From: Gimesia sp.
Lineage (GTDB): Bacteria; Planctomycetota; Planctomycetia; Planctomycetales; Planctomycetaceae
Reading direction: 5' to 3'
Assembly: GCA_002706765.1 (NCBI GenBank)
Contig: PAJV01000016.1
Span: 250,148 to 314,147 of the forward strand
Length of the DNA: 64,000 nt
Made by a program: the position numbers and the translations under genes. The notes under the pieces are model-generated. The model was not told the DNA's origin and did no database searches. It saw only the letters and a list, made by a program, of their open reading frames with translations. Positions 55,062 through 63,561 of this stretch are shown here, one piece after another (position 1 is the first letter of the stretch; each line of letters begins with the position of its first letter).

Positions 55062-55111
55062 CGACTACTGGCGGGTTGTCAAAGACAACCACCACTCGTG
55101 AGGATCACCTC
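55047..55111 (+). promoter_or_regulatory. Alternative hairpins and anti-Shine-Dalgarno after the micro-ORF
   Basis: GGTGGTTGT (55047-55055) can pair with ACAACCACC (55085-55093). The competing tighter hairpin GGTTGTC/GACAACC (55074-55090) uses part of the same 3' strand. Further on, ATCACCTC (55104-55111) can pair back with the micro-ORF ribosome site. Mutually exclusive folds over a short ORF look like an attenuator or RNA switch, but no gene follows on this strand before the terminator. Confidence 0.4.
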
Positions 55112-55132
55112 GATCCAAACGAACATTAACAG

Positions 55133-55172
55133 GAGGCTGATCCGCGCCAGCGTGGATCAGCCTCTCTTTTTT
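55133..55172 (+). terminator. Strong Rho-independent terminator
   Basis: GAGGCTGATCC (55133-55143) pairs perfectly with GGATCAGCCTC (55154-55164) around ten bases, then TCTTTTTTT follows. It ends rightward transcription from ppk or from the micropeptide transcript, before the convergent oxidoreductase gene. Confidence 0.92.
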
Positions 55173-55265
55173 TCGGAACAGGTCCGGAACAGACATGAAA
55201 AAAACAGCACCAGAGCCTGGCTCCGATGCTGTTTTTATTTTTTCCGCGATGGGAAATCACAAAGA

Positions 55266-56564
55266 TCAGACTTCGTTGGGAACCACGAATGGTTCGCGGT
55301 ACTCACGTGTCAGATATTGATCGGCTTCCGCATCGTTTACAAACTGCTCCGTCTTGGGGTCAAAGTTTAACTGACGTCCCAGCCGGAAAGCGATGTTACC
55401 GAGATGGGCAATACCGGAACTGGTATGTGCTGTCTCCACGGGACCATTCAACGTCTCTGCCTTTCGTGAACGAACCGCGTTCAGGAAGTTGGTGAAGTGG
55501 GGAACGACGGGATCACCGCCGCTGTTTTTCGGCCCCGGTTCTCCCTTGCGTCCCAGGAAGATTTCATAGGAGTTATAGCCTTTGACGACCATGTACCCTT
55601 CTGATCCATAGAAGATATTACCCACAGACGCGCCCCCTTCTTCATTCGTTATCCAGGGACGGACTTCAAACTGGATCATTTTATTTTCTTCAGGATAGAA
55701 ATAGTTGGTGGAAAGCACCTCGGGAGTCACCTTGTCGTCATCCCACAGGAACTTGCCGCCCATGGCGGTGATCTGCGAGGGGAGTTTCACATCCAGCCCC
55801 CACAGGCACATATCCGTTTCATGGACACCCTGGTTACCGACATCTCCGTTGCCGTAATCCCACGTCCAGTGCCAGTTGTAATGCACGTAACGCTGTGAGA
55901 AATTGGTTTCCTGCGCCGGCCCCTGCCAGAGGTTCCAGTCGAGGTATGCAGGAGCCTTTTCATCCGGTTTATGACCGATGGAAGGACGCCAGCGAAAGAC
56001 CAGTCCGCGTGCCATGTAAACATCGCCGATCGTCCCTTTGCGAAGATGTTCTACGCCTTCCTGGATGGCGGGCTGACTGCGAAGCTGAACGCCGTGCTGG
56101 ACGATGCGTTTGTATTTCTTTGCCGCTTCAATCATTTTGCGGCCTTCGAACAGATTATGAGAACCCGGCTTTTCGACATAAACGTCTTTACCGGCCTGAC
56201 AGGCCCAGATGGTCGCCAGTGAATGCCAGTGGTTCGGCGTGGCTACCGTTACGACATCAATATCATCGCGGTCGAATACTTTGCGCATATCGGTTTCGGT
56301 TTCGACTTTGCGGCCGTATTTCTTTTCGAACTCTGCGGCCCGTTTGGCGAGAACCTGTTCATCAGGATCACACAACAGCACAACATCAGCGCCTTCGATT
56401 TCCCCAATCGCGTTAATGTGTGTTTTACCGCGACCGTTTACCCCCAGCACAGCGATCCGGATTTTACTGTTGACATCTGCTCGCGCGGCACCAGTCAGCA
56501 ATGTAGTAGCTGCAACCGCTCCTGCACTCGTCTGGAGAAAGCTGCGCCGTGTGACCTCACTCAT
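55266..56564 (-). CDS. Tat-exported Gfo/Idh/MocA-family oxidoreductase
   Basis: The 432-residue protein starts with a twin-arginine signal (TRRSFLQTSAGAVAATTLLT). A Rossmann domain follows (IAVLGVNGRGKTHINAI, VVLLCDPDEQ, VTVATPNHWHSLATIWACQ, GKDVYVEKPGSHNLFEGRK with the catalytic-type EKP). The C-terminal domain has WNLWQGPAQETNF and GDVGNQGVHETDMCLWGL, typical of the many exported planctomycete members. It probably acts on a sugar or sugar derivative with NAD(P); the substrate is unknown. It is convergent with the strong terminator at 55133. Confidence 0.93.
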   Translation of the reverse strand: MSEVTRRSFLQTSAGAVAATTLLTGAARADVNSKIRIAVLGVNGRGKTHINAIGEIEGADVVLLCDPDEQVLAKRAAEFEKKYGRKVETETDMRKVFDRDDIDVVTVATPNHWHSLATIWACQAGKDVYVEKPGSHNLFEGRKMIEAAKKYKRIVQHGVQLRSQPAIQEGVEHLRKGTIGDVYMARGLVFRWRPSIGHKPDEKAPAYLDWNLWQGPAQETNFSQRYVHYNWHWTWDYGNGDVGNQGVHETDMCLWGLDVKLPSQITAMGGKFLWDDDKVTPEVLSTNYFYPEENKMIQFEVRPWITNEEGGASVGNIFYGSEGYMVVKGYNSYEIFLGRKGEPGPKNSGGDPVVPHFTNFLNAVRSRKAETLNGPVETAHTSSGIAHLGNIAFRLGRQLNFDPKTEQFVNDAEADQYLTREYREPFVVPNEV

Positions 56565-57139
56565 AATTCACCCTTTATGTTTTGAATAATAAAAACGTCA
56601 ACCCGCTTCAGGCTGAACGAAAAGAACCCCCTGAATCAATACTTTATCGTAAGCAGCCTGCCCGCCAAAGTCCAGACTTTTGACAGCCGAAGCGGAGGGA
56701 TGAGAGCGGGAATTTTCCAGAAATAATTGTACGAGCGCTGACTGAATGTTGTTTATTTTAAGCAACAACTGCCTGTCCGCCGGGACAATCGGGTTTTACA
56801 GGGTTTCGAAAGATTTCTGCGATCAGGAAAAAGAAACGACGTTGCCTTCCGGGAACATCGTTGAAAATTCTGTTCAGGAAATGCCGGCTTTACCCGGGCA
56901 GGTCCCTGCGAATCACAATCAAATTCAATTCGACTCAAGTCATTTGTGTGTTATATTTTTAGCGGATCAACCATGAATCAAATGCAACATACATCTTGTC
57001 TCTTCATCTCAATCTGTGATCGTTTTATTGCTGCAGACACAGTACACCTGAATGAAAGACATTTCGCAACGCTCTCTCCACCGCTGGAGAGAGCGGTTTC
57101 ATTTACCAGCCACCGCCCCTGTTCTGAGAGAAACCGCCT
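56565..57139. other. Intergenic region before the pseudo-receiver gene
   Basis: These 575 bases lie between divergent genes. Short ORFs here (for example one starting at 56746) have no ribosome site or recognisable motif. AT-rich stretches at 56740-56770 and 56920-56970 may be promoter zones. I see no RNA gene. Confidence 0.45.
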
Positions 57140-57739
57140 ATGAAAGTACTTGTCGTCGATGAAGTGGGATATACCTGTTACGTGCATACCAGACTGCTCG
57201 AGGAACTGGGGTATGAAGTCGTCTGTGCCTCCTCCGGTTTTGAAGCACTCTCCATTCTGGAGATGGACAGTGAAATCAAAATCATGTTCGCTGAACTCGT
57301 GATGCGGGAACTCGACGGGCTGGACCTGTTCCTCAAGGTTCAGAAACAGGAACGGTATAATGACGACGGTCAGCTTCAGGCTCCGATGTTCTTTCTGCTC
57401 ACATCGCTTCAGCCCGGGAACCAGTCGCAAAGCCGTCAGCTGGAACGCCTGGAACTGGCCAAAAAACTGGGCATCACGGGAGTCATCTATAAAACCCGCG
57501 ACCGGGAAGAACTGAAGCAGGCCTTTGGAGACAATTTGAAAAATGCGATGGGTTTACTCTCCGAGTCGGCTCCGCTTGACATCTATACCCCGGCACAAAG
57601 CCTGTGCGAAATCATCAAGGACATTATTGAATCCAAAAATCTGGAAGCAGCAGAAGAGTTTTTTGATCTGATCAAATCGCAGACAGATTACCTGGAATAC
57701 TTTATCGAGAGTTCTCAGAAACAGGTTGAGACCGCATAA
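57140..57739 (+). CDS. Receiver-like protein with phosphoacceptor Asp changed to Glu
   Basis: The 199-residue protein aligns without gaps to the receiver protein at 42859, including the C-terminal helical tail (IYTPAQSLCEIIKDIIESKN). The acidic pair is D7-E8 instead of D7-D8. Phosphoacceptor 52 is Glu in MFAELVMRE, whereas the paralogue has VITDLMMRG. T88 and K118 remain. Glu at this site often mimics the phosphorylated state, so it may be a permanently active or phosphate-independent version. It stands alone, with no kinase nearby. Confidence 0.88.
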   Translation: MKVLVVDEVGYTCYVHTRLLEELGYEVVCASSGFEALSILEMDSEIKIMFAELVMRELDGLDLFLKVQKQERYNDDGQLQAPMFFLLTSLQPGNQSQSRQLERLELAKKLGITGVIYKTRDREELKQAFGDNLKNAMGLLSESAPLDIYTPAQSLCEIIKDIIESKNLEAAEEFFDLIKSQTDYLEYFIESSQKQVETA

Positions 57740-57962
57740 CAGTATAACGTACAACCACACCTCCGCCGACAGTTCGACAGTCGGCACTCACAGCCCTGCC
57801 CCACAATCCTGCCCCAATCCCGCCCGCGCCACACGCGCAATTCAATTCCGTGAAATTCATGGCAACCTGACAGCCAACCGGGTAACATGCAGAACAGTGA
57901 CGCGCGGAGCACTGTTCCCTGATGACTTCCCCGAAACCTCTTATTGCACGAAATCAGAACTC

Positions 57963-58658
57963 ATGGCCGATCAGAAAACGCTGCTGGCAATTGGTGCCCA
58001 CTACGATGACTGTGTGTACGGTGTCCCCGGGATCATGCTGCAGGCGGTCGCAAAAAACTATCGTGTCGTGCAGCTGATTCTCATTGGTGACTACAGTAAC
58101 TGGCCTCCCACCAAAGGACGTGAAAAAGAATTCCGCAACTCTATCACGAAGATTGCCAGCGAATATGGCGTCGAAACCCGGTATCTCGACTTTGCCTCTC
58201 ATCAGTATGACACCAACGCAGAAACCAAACAGAAAGTCGCTGCCGCCGTTTATGAGATCAAGCCGGATATCGCCCTGCAGCTCTGGGAGTATGATCACCA
58301 CCACGACCACACGGTCGCGTCACAATTAAGTAAAATCGCATTGAATCATGGCGGACGCGTACTGAACGAAGATCGGTTCCGCGGGCCGCGCACCATTTAT
58401 CATTACGATAATGGCCCCGGACATACCATCGGCTTCGAACCGGATACCTTCGTGGATGTCACCGAATACTGGCAGAAATCCATGGAGTGGCTGGGGCGAT
58501 ATATGGCGGTGCAGAGAAACGTGAAATACGATCCGTCCCAGACAACTGGTGCCCTGCAGGGCAAAGAGACCCTGGCCCGCTATCGAGGACAAACGTGCCG
58601 TGTGAAATACGCAGAAGCACTCTGGGCGCCCCGCAAGCAGCCCGTCAACATTCTTTAA
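57963..58658 (+). CDS. PIG-L-family deacetylase
   Basis: I chose ATG 57963 (MADQKTLLAIGAHYDD), because the upstream 79 codons look non-coding. The 231-residue protein has the PIG-L zinc motif AHYDD (usually AHPDD) and the later WEYDHHHDHTVAS His cluster. Members deacetylate N-acetylglucosamine-type groups in LPS, GPI, mycothiol and bacillithiol pathways. A DinB-family gene follows 54 bp later; in some bacteria such pairs serve low-molecular-weight thiols. The substrate here is not determined. Confidence 0.87.
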   Translation: MADQKTLLAIGAHYDDCVYGVPGIMLQAVAKNYRVVQLILIGDYSNWPPTKGREKEFRNSITKIASEYGVETRYLDFASHQYDTNAETKQKVAAAVYEIKPDIALQLWEYDHHHDHTVASQLSKIALNHGGRVLNEDRFRGPRTIYHYDNGPGHTIGFEPDTFVDVTEYWQKSMEWLGRYMAVQRNVKYDPSQTTGALQGKETLARYRGQTCRVKYAEALWAPRKQPVNIL

Positions 58659-58712
58659 TAATCACAGACAGCCATTCCAACTTTAAACTCTTCGAACAGG
58701 AAACGCATTCCC

Positions 58713-59204
58713 ATGAGTCTCGCTGAACATATCAAATCCTCTCTGCAGCTCCCCACCTTTGTGGTCAACGGGTATCTCGAAGACCTGACCGATGCCGACC
58801 TGCTGGTGCGCCCCGCAGAAAAGTCCAACCACATCAACTGGCAGTTAGGACATCTGATTCAAAGCGAACACTTTCATGCGTCCCAGGTCTGCACCGATCC
58901 CCTGCCGGAACTACCCGCTGGCTTCAAAGAACGCTACTCCAGGGAGGCTGCGGCCAGCGATAATCCCGCCGACTTCCTCGGCAAAGCAGAACTGGTAGAA
59001 CTGATGCACAAACAACGTGAAGTCACCCTCAATGCGCTGTCGAAGTTCAGTGATGAAGCGCTGATGCAACCCGCTCCAGAATCGGTAAGCTATCTCGGCC
59101 CTACAGTGGGATGTGTTTTTGCAGGCGAAGCCACGCACTGGATGATGCACGCCGGCCAATGGTCGGTTATCAGACGCATTATCGGAAAGCAACCGCTGTT
59201 TTAA
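58713..59204 (+). CDS. DinB-family putative metal-dependent hydrolase/transferase
   Basis: The 163-residue four-helix protein has the DinB metal His triad: INWQLGHLIQSEHFH with the first His and EATHWMMHAGQWSVIRRIIG with two more. Residues 1-30 (SLAEHIKSSLQLPTFVVNGY) form the first helix. Family members include bacillithiol and mycothiol S-transferases and maleylpyruvate isomerase. It is 54 bp downstream of the PIG-L deacetylase and probably co-transcribed. The reaction is unknown. Confidence 0.88.
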   Translation: MSLAEHIKSSLQLPTFVVNGYLEDLTDADLLVRPAEKSNHINWQLGHLIQSEHFHASQVCTDPLPELPAGFKERYSREAAASDNPADFLGKAELVELMHKQREVTLNALSKFSDEALMQPAPESVSYLGPTVGCVFAGEATHWMMHAGQWSVIRRIIGKQPLF

Positions 59205-59253
59205 ACTTCATTTTTCAGATCAGTGCGAGAAAGTACTCAGGAGTGGAACCGGT

Positions 59254-59868
59254 ATGCAAGATCCTTTTTCCTATGCTTCAACAGAGCCTGAATTTGTTCA
59301 ACCCGATTATCGACAATGGGAAACAGCCCAGATCGGAATGAGTCGAGAGGAAGTTGTTGCCTTGCTCGGCCCTCCGCTCAAGGATCCTTATCGGGCTGAT
59401 GCAAATTGTTCCTATGGGCATTTACAAATGCCGATGCTTCCCCAGCGGCGCACTTATGTGTTTTTGATTGGGTATGATGAAAACGAGAGAGTCTTTAGGA
59501 AAACAGATCCTTTCATGGGAAAACTGTCACTTGACGGTACTCCTTCGAAACCGGAAATCATCATTCCTGTTTCAGGAACGGCCTTTACTCACTATCCCCG
59601 GGTTCTGGACTGTCGCTGGTATCCCAGTTCGGGTGAATACCCCATCACTTATACTATTGAAGAAAGTTGTGCCAGCCCCCTGGAACCGGAGATCTTTTAT
59701 AATCCTGTAGAACTGGATACTGAAATCCCGATTCCTTTTTATATGTTTAATTTTGGAGGATCACAACCAGGAAGAATTAGGGTCAAGGCCAGAAACAGAC
59801 TTGGTGAAAGTGAATGGTCAGACTATTGTTATTTCGATTTTTCAATACGAGAAACAAAACCGGGTTAA
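59254..59868 (+). CDS. BamE/SmpA-like motif protein with C-terminal fibronectin-like domain
   Basis: The 204-residue protein begins with IGMSREEVVALLGPPLKDP, which resembles the small BamE/SmpA-type fold motif. GTAFTHYPRVLDCRWYPSSG starts a C-terminal half that reads like an Fn3 beta-sandwich (ITYTIEESC ... RIRVKARNRLGESEWSDYCY). There is no signal peptide, so it is probably cytoplasmic. AGGAG lies about 10 bases before the ATG. The combination is unusual; I do not know a named family for the full length. Confidence 0.65.
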   Translation: MQDPFSYASTEPEFVQPDYRQWETAQIGMSREEVVALLGPPLKDPYRADANCSYGHLQMPMLPQRRTYVFLIGYDENERVFRKTDPFMGKLSLDGTPSKPEIIIPVSGTAFTHYPRVLDCRWYPSSGEYPITYTIEESCASPLEPEIFYNPVELDTEIPIPFYMFNFGGSQPGRIRVKARNRLGESEWSDYCYFDFSIRETKPG

Positions 59869-59881
59869 CACAACACGCTTC

Positions 59882-60919
59882 TCAGGGAGACGCTTCCTGC
59901 TCTGACATCGTAAATGGCTCCGGTTGAATCCACCGTGTATAACTGCGAGGTGGGCCCGGCAGCTTCTCCTGTGCTTCAGGTGTATTCACCGTGACCCCAT
60001 ACAGATATCCGTTCATTTCTCCCACCACCTGTGTATGCAGGATCTGATTCTCAGGATTCTGATGGACCACTAACCGGAGGCGCCCCTCCAGGGCGGTCGC
60101 TGTCTTAAAATCACCGGCACCGGATTCTTGGAATGCGACCTCTTTTTCAAACTCATCCCGCATGCGCTGTGTTGCCCGAAAAGTGCCTCCCGTGGGACTG
60201 ACGACTTTTTTGCCTCGGAACAGAACATTCCGATCATCGTAGGCCAGCACGATCAGACTGCGGCGTTTGTCACCCTGCAGCCAGTCGGAAAACTTTTTCC
60301 CATGTCCGTCGGCGGCGCTGAAGGAATAGTTCGCATCGAGAAACACAAAGCGGTCCACCTCAGACGGAATCGTATCAGAGCCGTTCAGGAACCCCCATAG
60401 AAAACTTCCCCCGCCACTGTGACAGGCCAGCGTCAGCCGTGGATCTTTGAGCGGAATCTGTTTCAGAATCGCAGCGATGACATCGCGAATCAAACGGGGA
60501 TGATCCGCATGACGGGATCTCCACGCCGGCCAGCTCAATCCTTTTGCTTCCAGACAGACCAGGATCAGATTCTCACGCTCATTCAACGACTGCCACTGTC
60601 GATGCTGCGCTGCAATGTGCTGGATAGCATAATGCCAGTCACGCCCCGCTTTCTGCGCACAACCCAGTGTCTGCTCAATGCTGCTTCCATTGGGCGTGGT
60701 GAACAGCACGACCCGATTAAGATGCTCCGGTTTTATTTTTTCAGGACGAGGCGCAATGATCATCGCGCGTACTTCCGGCACCGGTTGCAGATACTGATAC
60801 TGTTCTTCAAACCAGGGACTTTGCACGAAGCCGGTCCAGAGTGGCTCGGCAGCAGAGAGCGAGGCACTGAGGACAACATGCACAGTAATCATGAGCAACA
60901 TGAGCAGGTAACGCCGCAT
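59882..60919 (-). CDS. Exported alpha/beta-hydrolase-fold protein
   Basis: The 345-residue protein has a signal peptide (LLMITVHVVLSASLSAAE). LTLACHSGGGSFLWGFLNGS gives a G/C-x-S-x-G-type nucleophile elbow; RFVFLDANYSF could carry the acid, and QILHTQVVGEMNGYLYG a C-terminal His. This supports a serine hydrolase. No close named family is recognised, and the substrate is unknown. It converges on the preceding gene with only 13 bp between stops. Confidence 0.75.
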   Translation of the reverse strand: MRRYLLMLLMITVHVVLSASLSAAEPLWTGFVQSPWFEEQYQYLQPVPEVRAMIIAPRPEKIKPEHLNRVVLFTTPNGSSIEQTLGCAQKAGRDWHYAIQHIAAQHRQWQSLNERENLILVCLEAKGLSWPAWRSRHADHPRLIRDVIAAILKQIPLKDPRLTLACHSGGGSFLWGFLNGSDTIPSEVDRFVFLDANYSFSAADGHGKKFSDWLQGDKRRSLIVLAYDDRNVLFRGKKVVSPTGGTFRATQRMRDEFEKEVAFQESGAGDFKTATALEGRLRLVVHQNPENQILHTQVVGEMNGYLYGVTVNTPEAQEKLPGPPRSYTRWIQPEPFTMSEQEASP

Positions 60920-61073
60920 TTTGAATTCCTCAAAGCTGACACATCCGTTGAGTAGGAATCTTTCCTGTCAGCTCCTAAGATACCATACACAACGGAAAAT
61001 TCAGCCACACAACAGATGGCTTTCTAAAACAATCCATCCATTTTACTTATGAGTACAGGACACTCAGAATCAC

Positions 61074-61454
61074 ATGAGCCCGCTTTCGGTAGAAGAACTG
61101 TTTGACCACCTGGGAGAAACACAACTGGAACAACTGGTCGCCGCATTTTATCGGGGAGTCCGCACTGATGAGATCCTCAGTCCCATGTATCCCGCTGAGG
61201 ACCTGGCGGGGGCAGAATATCGGCTGAAGGAATTTCTGGTATATCGCCTGGGCGGGCCTCAACGATACCTGGCAGAACGAGGGAACCCGGCATTGCGAAT
61301 GCGACACGCACCGTTTGCCATTGACCAGAGTGCCCGTGACCGCTGGATGGAACTGATGACTGCCGCCCTGCAGGAAGTCGAAGTCTCTGATGAGATCAGA
61401 CAGACACTGGAACCGTTCTTTGATCAGATGGCAACCTTTCTGATCAATCGATAA
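61074..61454 (+). CDS. Group II truncated haemoglobin
   Basis: The 126-residue globin has F25-Y26 (VAAFYRGV; Tyr B10), GGPQRYLAERGNP, the proximal His H78 in LRMRHAPFAID, and W91 in RDRWMELM (Trp G8), which marks group II (TrbO type). It binds oxygen or NO and may detoxify reactive species. The length is normal. The HIT-family gene follows 34 bp downstream on the same strand. Confidence 0.92.
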   Translation: MSPLSVEELFDHLGETQLEQLVAAFYRGVRTDEILSPMYPAEDLAGAEYRLKEFLVYRLGGPQRYLAERGNPALRMRHAPFAIDQSARDRWMELMTAALQEVEVSDEIRQTLEPFFDQMATFLINR

Positions 61455-61488
61455 TGCGTCTTACTCGTACATGGAAAGAGTTGAATAC

Positions 61489-61905
61489 ATGAATCTGGAC
61501 GAACGACTCAAAGCGGACTGCCACATTGTATGTGAACTCGAACAATCGACCTTGTTGCTGATGAACAATGCGCTGGTCGACTGGTTGATCCTGGTTCCGC
61601 ATTGTGAAGAGATCGAACTGACCAACCTGCCGTTTCAACAGCAGACAGCCGTTCTCGGCGAAGTCAATCTGGTGGCACGTTTCATTCAGCAGACCTGTGC
61701 ACCAGACAAAATGAATATCGCGGCACTGGGCAATGTCGTCAGCCAGTTGCATATCCATGTCATTGGCAGAAAGCATAGCGACCCCTACTGGCCTGCCCCG
61801 GTCTGGGGACAGTCACAAACTGAGCCTTACACTGAAAAACAGGTGCAGCAGATCAAAGATCAGTTTACTGCCTTTCTGAACTCCGCAAATCACCAGGTCA
61901 GTTAA
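61489..61905 (+). CDS. HIT-like nucleotide-binding protein
   Basis: I chose ATG 61489 (MNLDERLKADC); an in-frame ATG at 61471 adds six residues. The 138-residue protein has the HIT-type core: LVDWLILVPHC, IAALGNVVSQLHIHVIGRK and HSDPYWPAPVWG. The first His of H-x-H-x-H is Gln, which is usual in this HIT subgroup with a WPxPVWG tail. Members hydrolyse or transfer nucleotidyl groups. It follows the truncated globin and may be co-transcribed. Confidence 0.85.
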   Translation: MNLDERLKADCHIVCELEQSTLLLMNNALVDWLILVPHCEEIELTNLPFQQQTAVLGEVNLVARFIQQTCAPDKMNIAALGNVVSQLHIHVIGRKHSDPYWPAPVWGQSQTEPYTEKQVQQIKDQFTAFLNSANHQVS

Positions 61906-61951
61906 TTCCTGCAGCCCTCGCGGTCATCCCTTTTTTTCACAGAGTACAACC

Positions 61952-62959
61952 ATGACAACACAGCCACTGCGAATCGGCATTCTGGGTCTGATCCACGATC
62001 ATGTCTGGGACCACCTGCCTCAACTGCAACATTCACAGAACGCGGAACTGGTTGCCGCCTTCGATACAAATCAGCCCCTGCGAGAGCGGGTCGAGTCTGA
62101 ATATGGCTGTCCCACGTATGCCTCTGTCAAGGAACTGTTTGCCAGTCACGAACTGGATGGCGTCTATATTTTCAGCAGCAATCAGGAAGGTGCCGATCTG
62201 GCACTCCAGGCGTTAAACCATGGTCTGCCGGTCATGATTGAAAAGCCGATGGCAGCCAGCCTCGCGCAGGCGGAACAGATGCTGGAAACCGCCCGCGCAC
62301 AGGAACTCTGCCTGATGGTGAACTGGCCTTTTGCCTGGTGGCCGCAGATGCAGCACGCCGTCAATGCTGCCCTGGCGGGTGAACTCGGAACTCTCTGGCA
62401 GGTCAAGTACCGCGCCGCGCATGCGGGTCCGAAAGAACTGGGTTGCAGTGATTATTTTTGTGAATGGTTATTCGATCCGGATCGCAATGGCGGCGGTGCA
62501 ATGATGGATTACTGCTGTTATGGTTGTGTGCTGGCGAGTTGCCTGATGGGAGCCCCCGCCTCCATCCTGGCAAGCGGAGGCGCGTACCGGGCTGAACCCC
62601 TGGGAGTGGAAGACAACGCCATCATCGTCATGAATTACCCGGATGGGATGGCGACCGCTGAAGGTTCCTGGTCGCAGGTCGGCAAACTGACGGCCTACGC
62701 CACCGCCATCTATGGCTCTCAGGGAACCTATATTGTGGAACCGCAGAAAAAAGGGCGATTGATGCTGGCCACCGCAGATCAGTCGGAAGGAGTGGAAGTT
62801 AAAGTTCAATGTCCGGTACTGTCATTACAGACCGCCACCGAACACTTTGCCCATTGCGTGCGGACAGGAGAAACTCCGTGGGCTTTGTGCGCACCGGAAA
62901 CGAGTCTGGAGGCCCAACGAATTCTGGAAGCAGGTATGCAGCAGTTGCATCGCAGATAA
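61952..62959 (+). CDS. Cytosolic Gfo/Idh/MocA-family oxidoreductase
   Basis: The 335-residue protein has no signal peptide. It starts with a Rossmann fold (LRIGILGLIHDHVWDHL, LVAAFDTNQPLRERV, YIFSSNQEGADLALQAL, GLPVMIEKPMAASLAQAEQM with the EKP motif). The C-terminal sheet includes GGGAMMDYCCYGCVLASCLM and VEDNAIIVMNYPDGMATAEG. The GGGAxxD-x-x-x-H/Y pattern has Tyr/Cys in the usual catalytic His area. It likely uses NAD(P) on a sugar derivative; the substrate is unknown. Confidence 0.92.
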   Translation: MTTQPLRIGILGLIHDHVWDHLPQLQHSQNAELVAAFDTNQPLRERVESEYGCPTYASVKELFASHELDGVYIFSSNQEGADLALQALNHGLPVMIEKPMAASLAQAEQMLETARAQELCLMVNWPFAWWPQMQHAVNAALAGELGTLWQVKYRAAHAGPKELGCSDYFCEWLFDPDRNGGGAMMDYCCYGCVLASCLMGAPASILASGGAYRAEPLGVEDNAIIVMNYPDGMATAEGSWSQVGKLTAYATAIYGSQGTYIVEPQKKGRLMLATADQSEGVEVKVQCPVLSLQTATEHFAHCVRTGETPWALCAPETSLEAQRILEAGMQQLHRR

Positions 62960-63138
62960 CTTCAACTGGGAACTGTTTTTAGAAACAGAGGCTTTCATTG
63001 CTCCTTCCAGCTTCATAGAATGGAAATAGACAATGAGCCGAAATCCGGATTGAGTGCCGCGTTTTCTAAAGCCGTCGAGCCTCAGCGGTGGAGGTTCTAT
63101 AGAATTACGCACCAGACACTTAACATAAGGATAATATC

Positions 63139-63561
63139 ATGTCACCATCGCACGCGAAACCGGGAGAAGTGCTTACCGTTGCCCCGCTGGGAGCTGATCT
63201 GGAGTCAACCAAAACGAAAATTCTGGTTAAGACCGACGATCTGGAGATCGTTCGCATGATCATTAAAGCGGGAAATTCCCTGCCCAGTCATTCCGCACAA
63301 GGTGTCTTAACGGTCCAATGCCTGGAAGGTCATGTCCGTTTTAAATGTATGGGAAATGATCACGACCTCAAAGCCGGTCAGATGATTTATCTACCCCATG
63401 CGGAAACACACAGCGTCGAGTGCGTGGAGTCAGCTGCACTGTTGTTGACGATTGTTCCTTCCCAGTCCAAAAAACCGCCGATGAATACAATCGACGAAGC
63501 CTCCGATGAATCATTCCCCGCCAGCGATCCACCCGCCTGGACCGGTGTGAAAGGTTCCTGA
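63139..63561 (+). CDS. Cupin-like protein
   Basis: The 140-residue protein has a single small cupin barrel: VRMIIKAGNSLPSHSAQGVL, TVQCLEGHVRFKCMGNDHDL, LKAGQMIYLPHAETHSVECV. Metal ligands could be H-S-A-Q (first motif) and H in LPHAETH. The C-terminal 30 residues (TIDEASDESFPASDPPAWTG) are a short tail common in planctomycete small proteins. AAGGA lies 8 bases upstream of the ATG. The role is not determined. Confidence 0.85.
   Translation: MSPSHAKPGEVLTVAPLGADLESTKTKILVKTDDLEIVRMIIKAGNSLPSHSAQGVLTVQCLEGHVRFKCMGNDHDLKAGQMIYLPHAETHSVECVESAALLLTIVPSQSKKPPMNTIDEASDESFPASDPPAWTGVKGS

Noticed and set aside
55020-55172. Classical amino-acid attenuator for a downstream operon
   Set aside because: The next gene is on the opposite strand beyond the terminator, so no structural gene could be controlled in cis.
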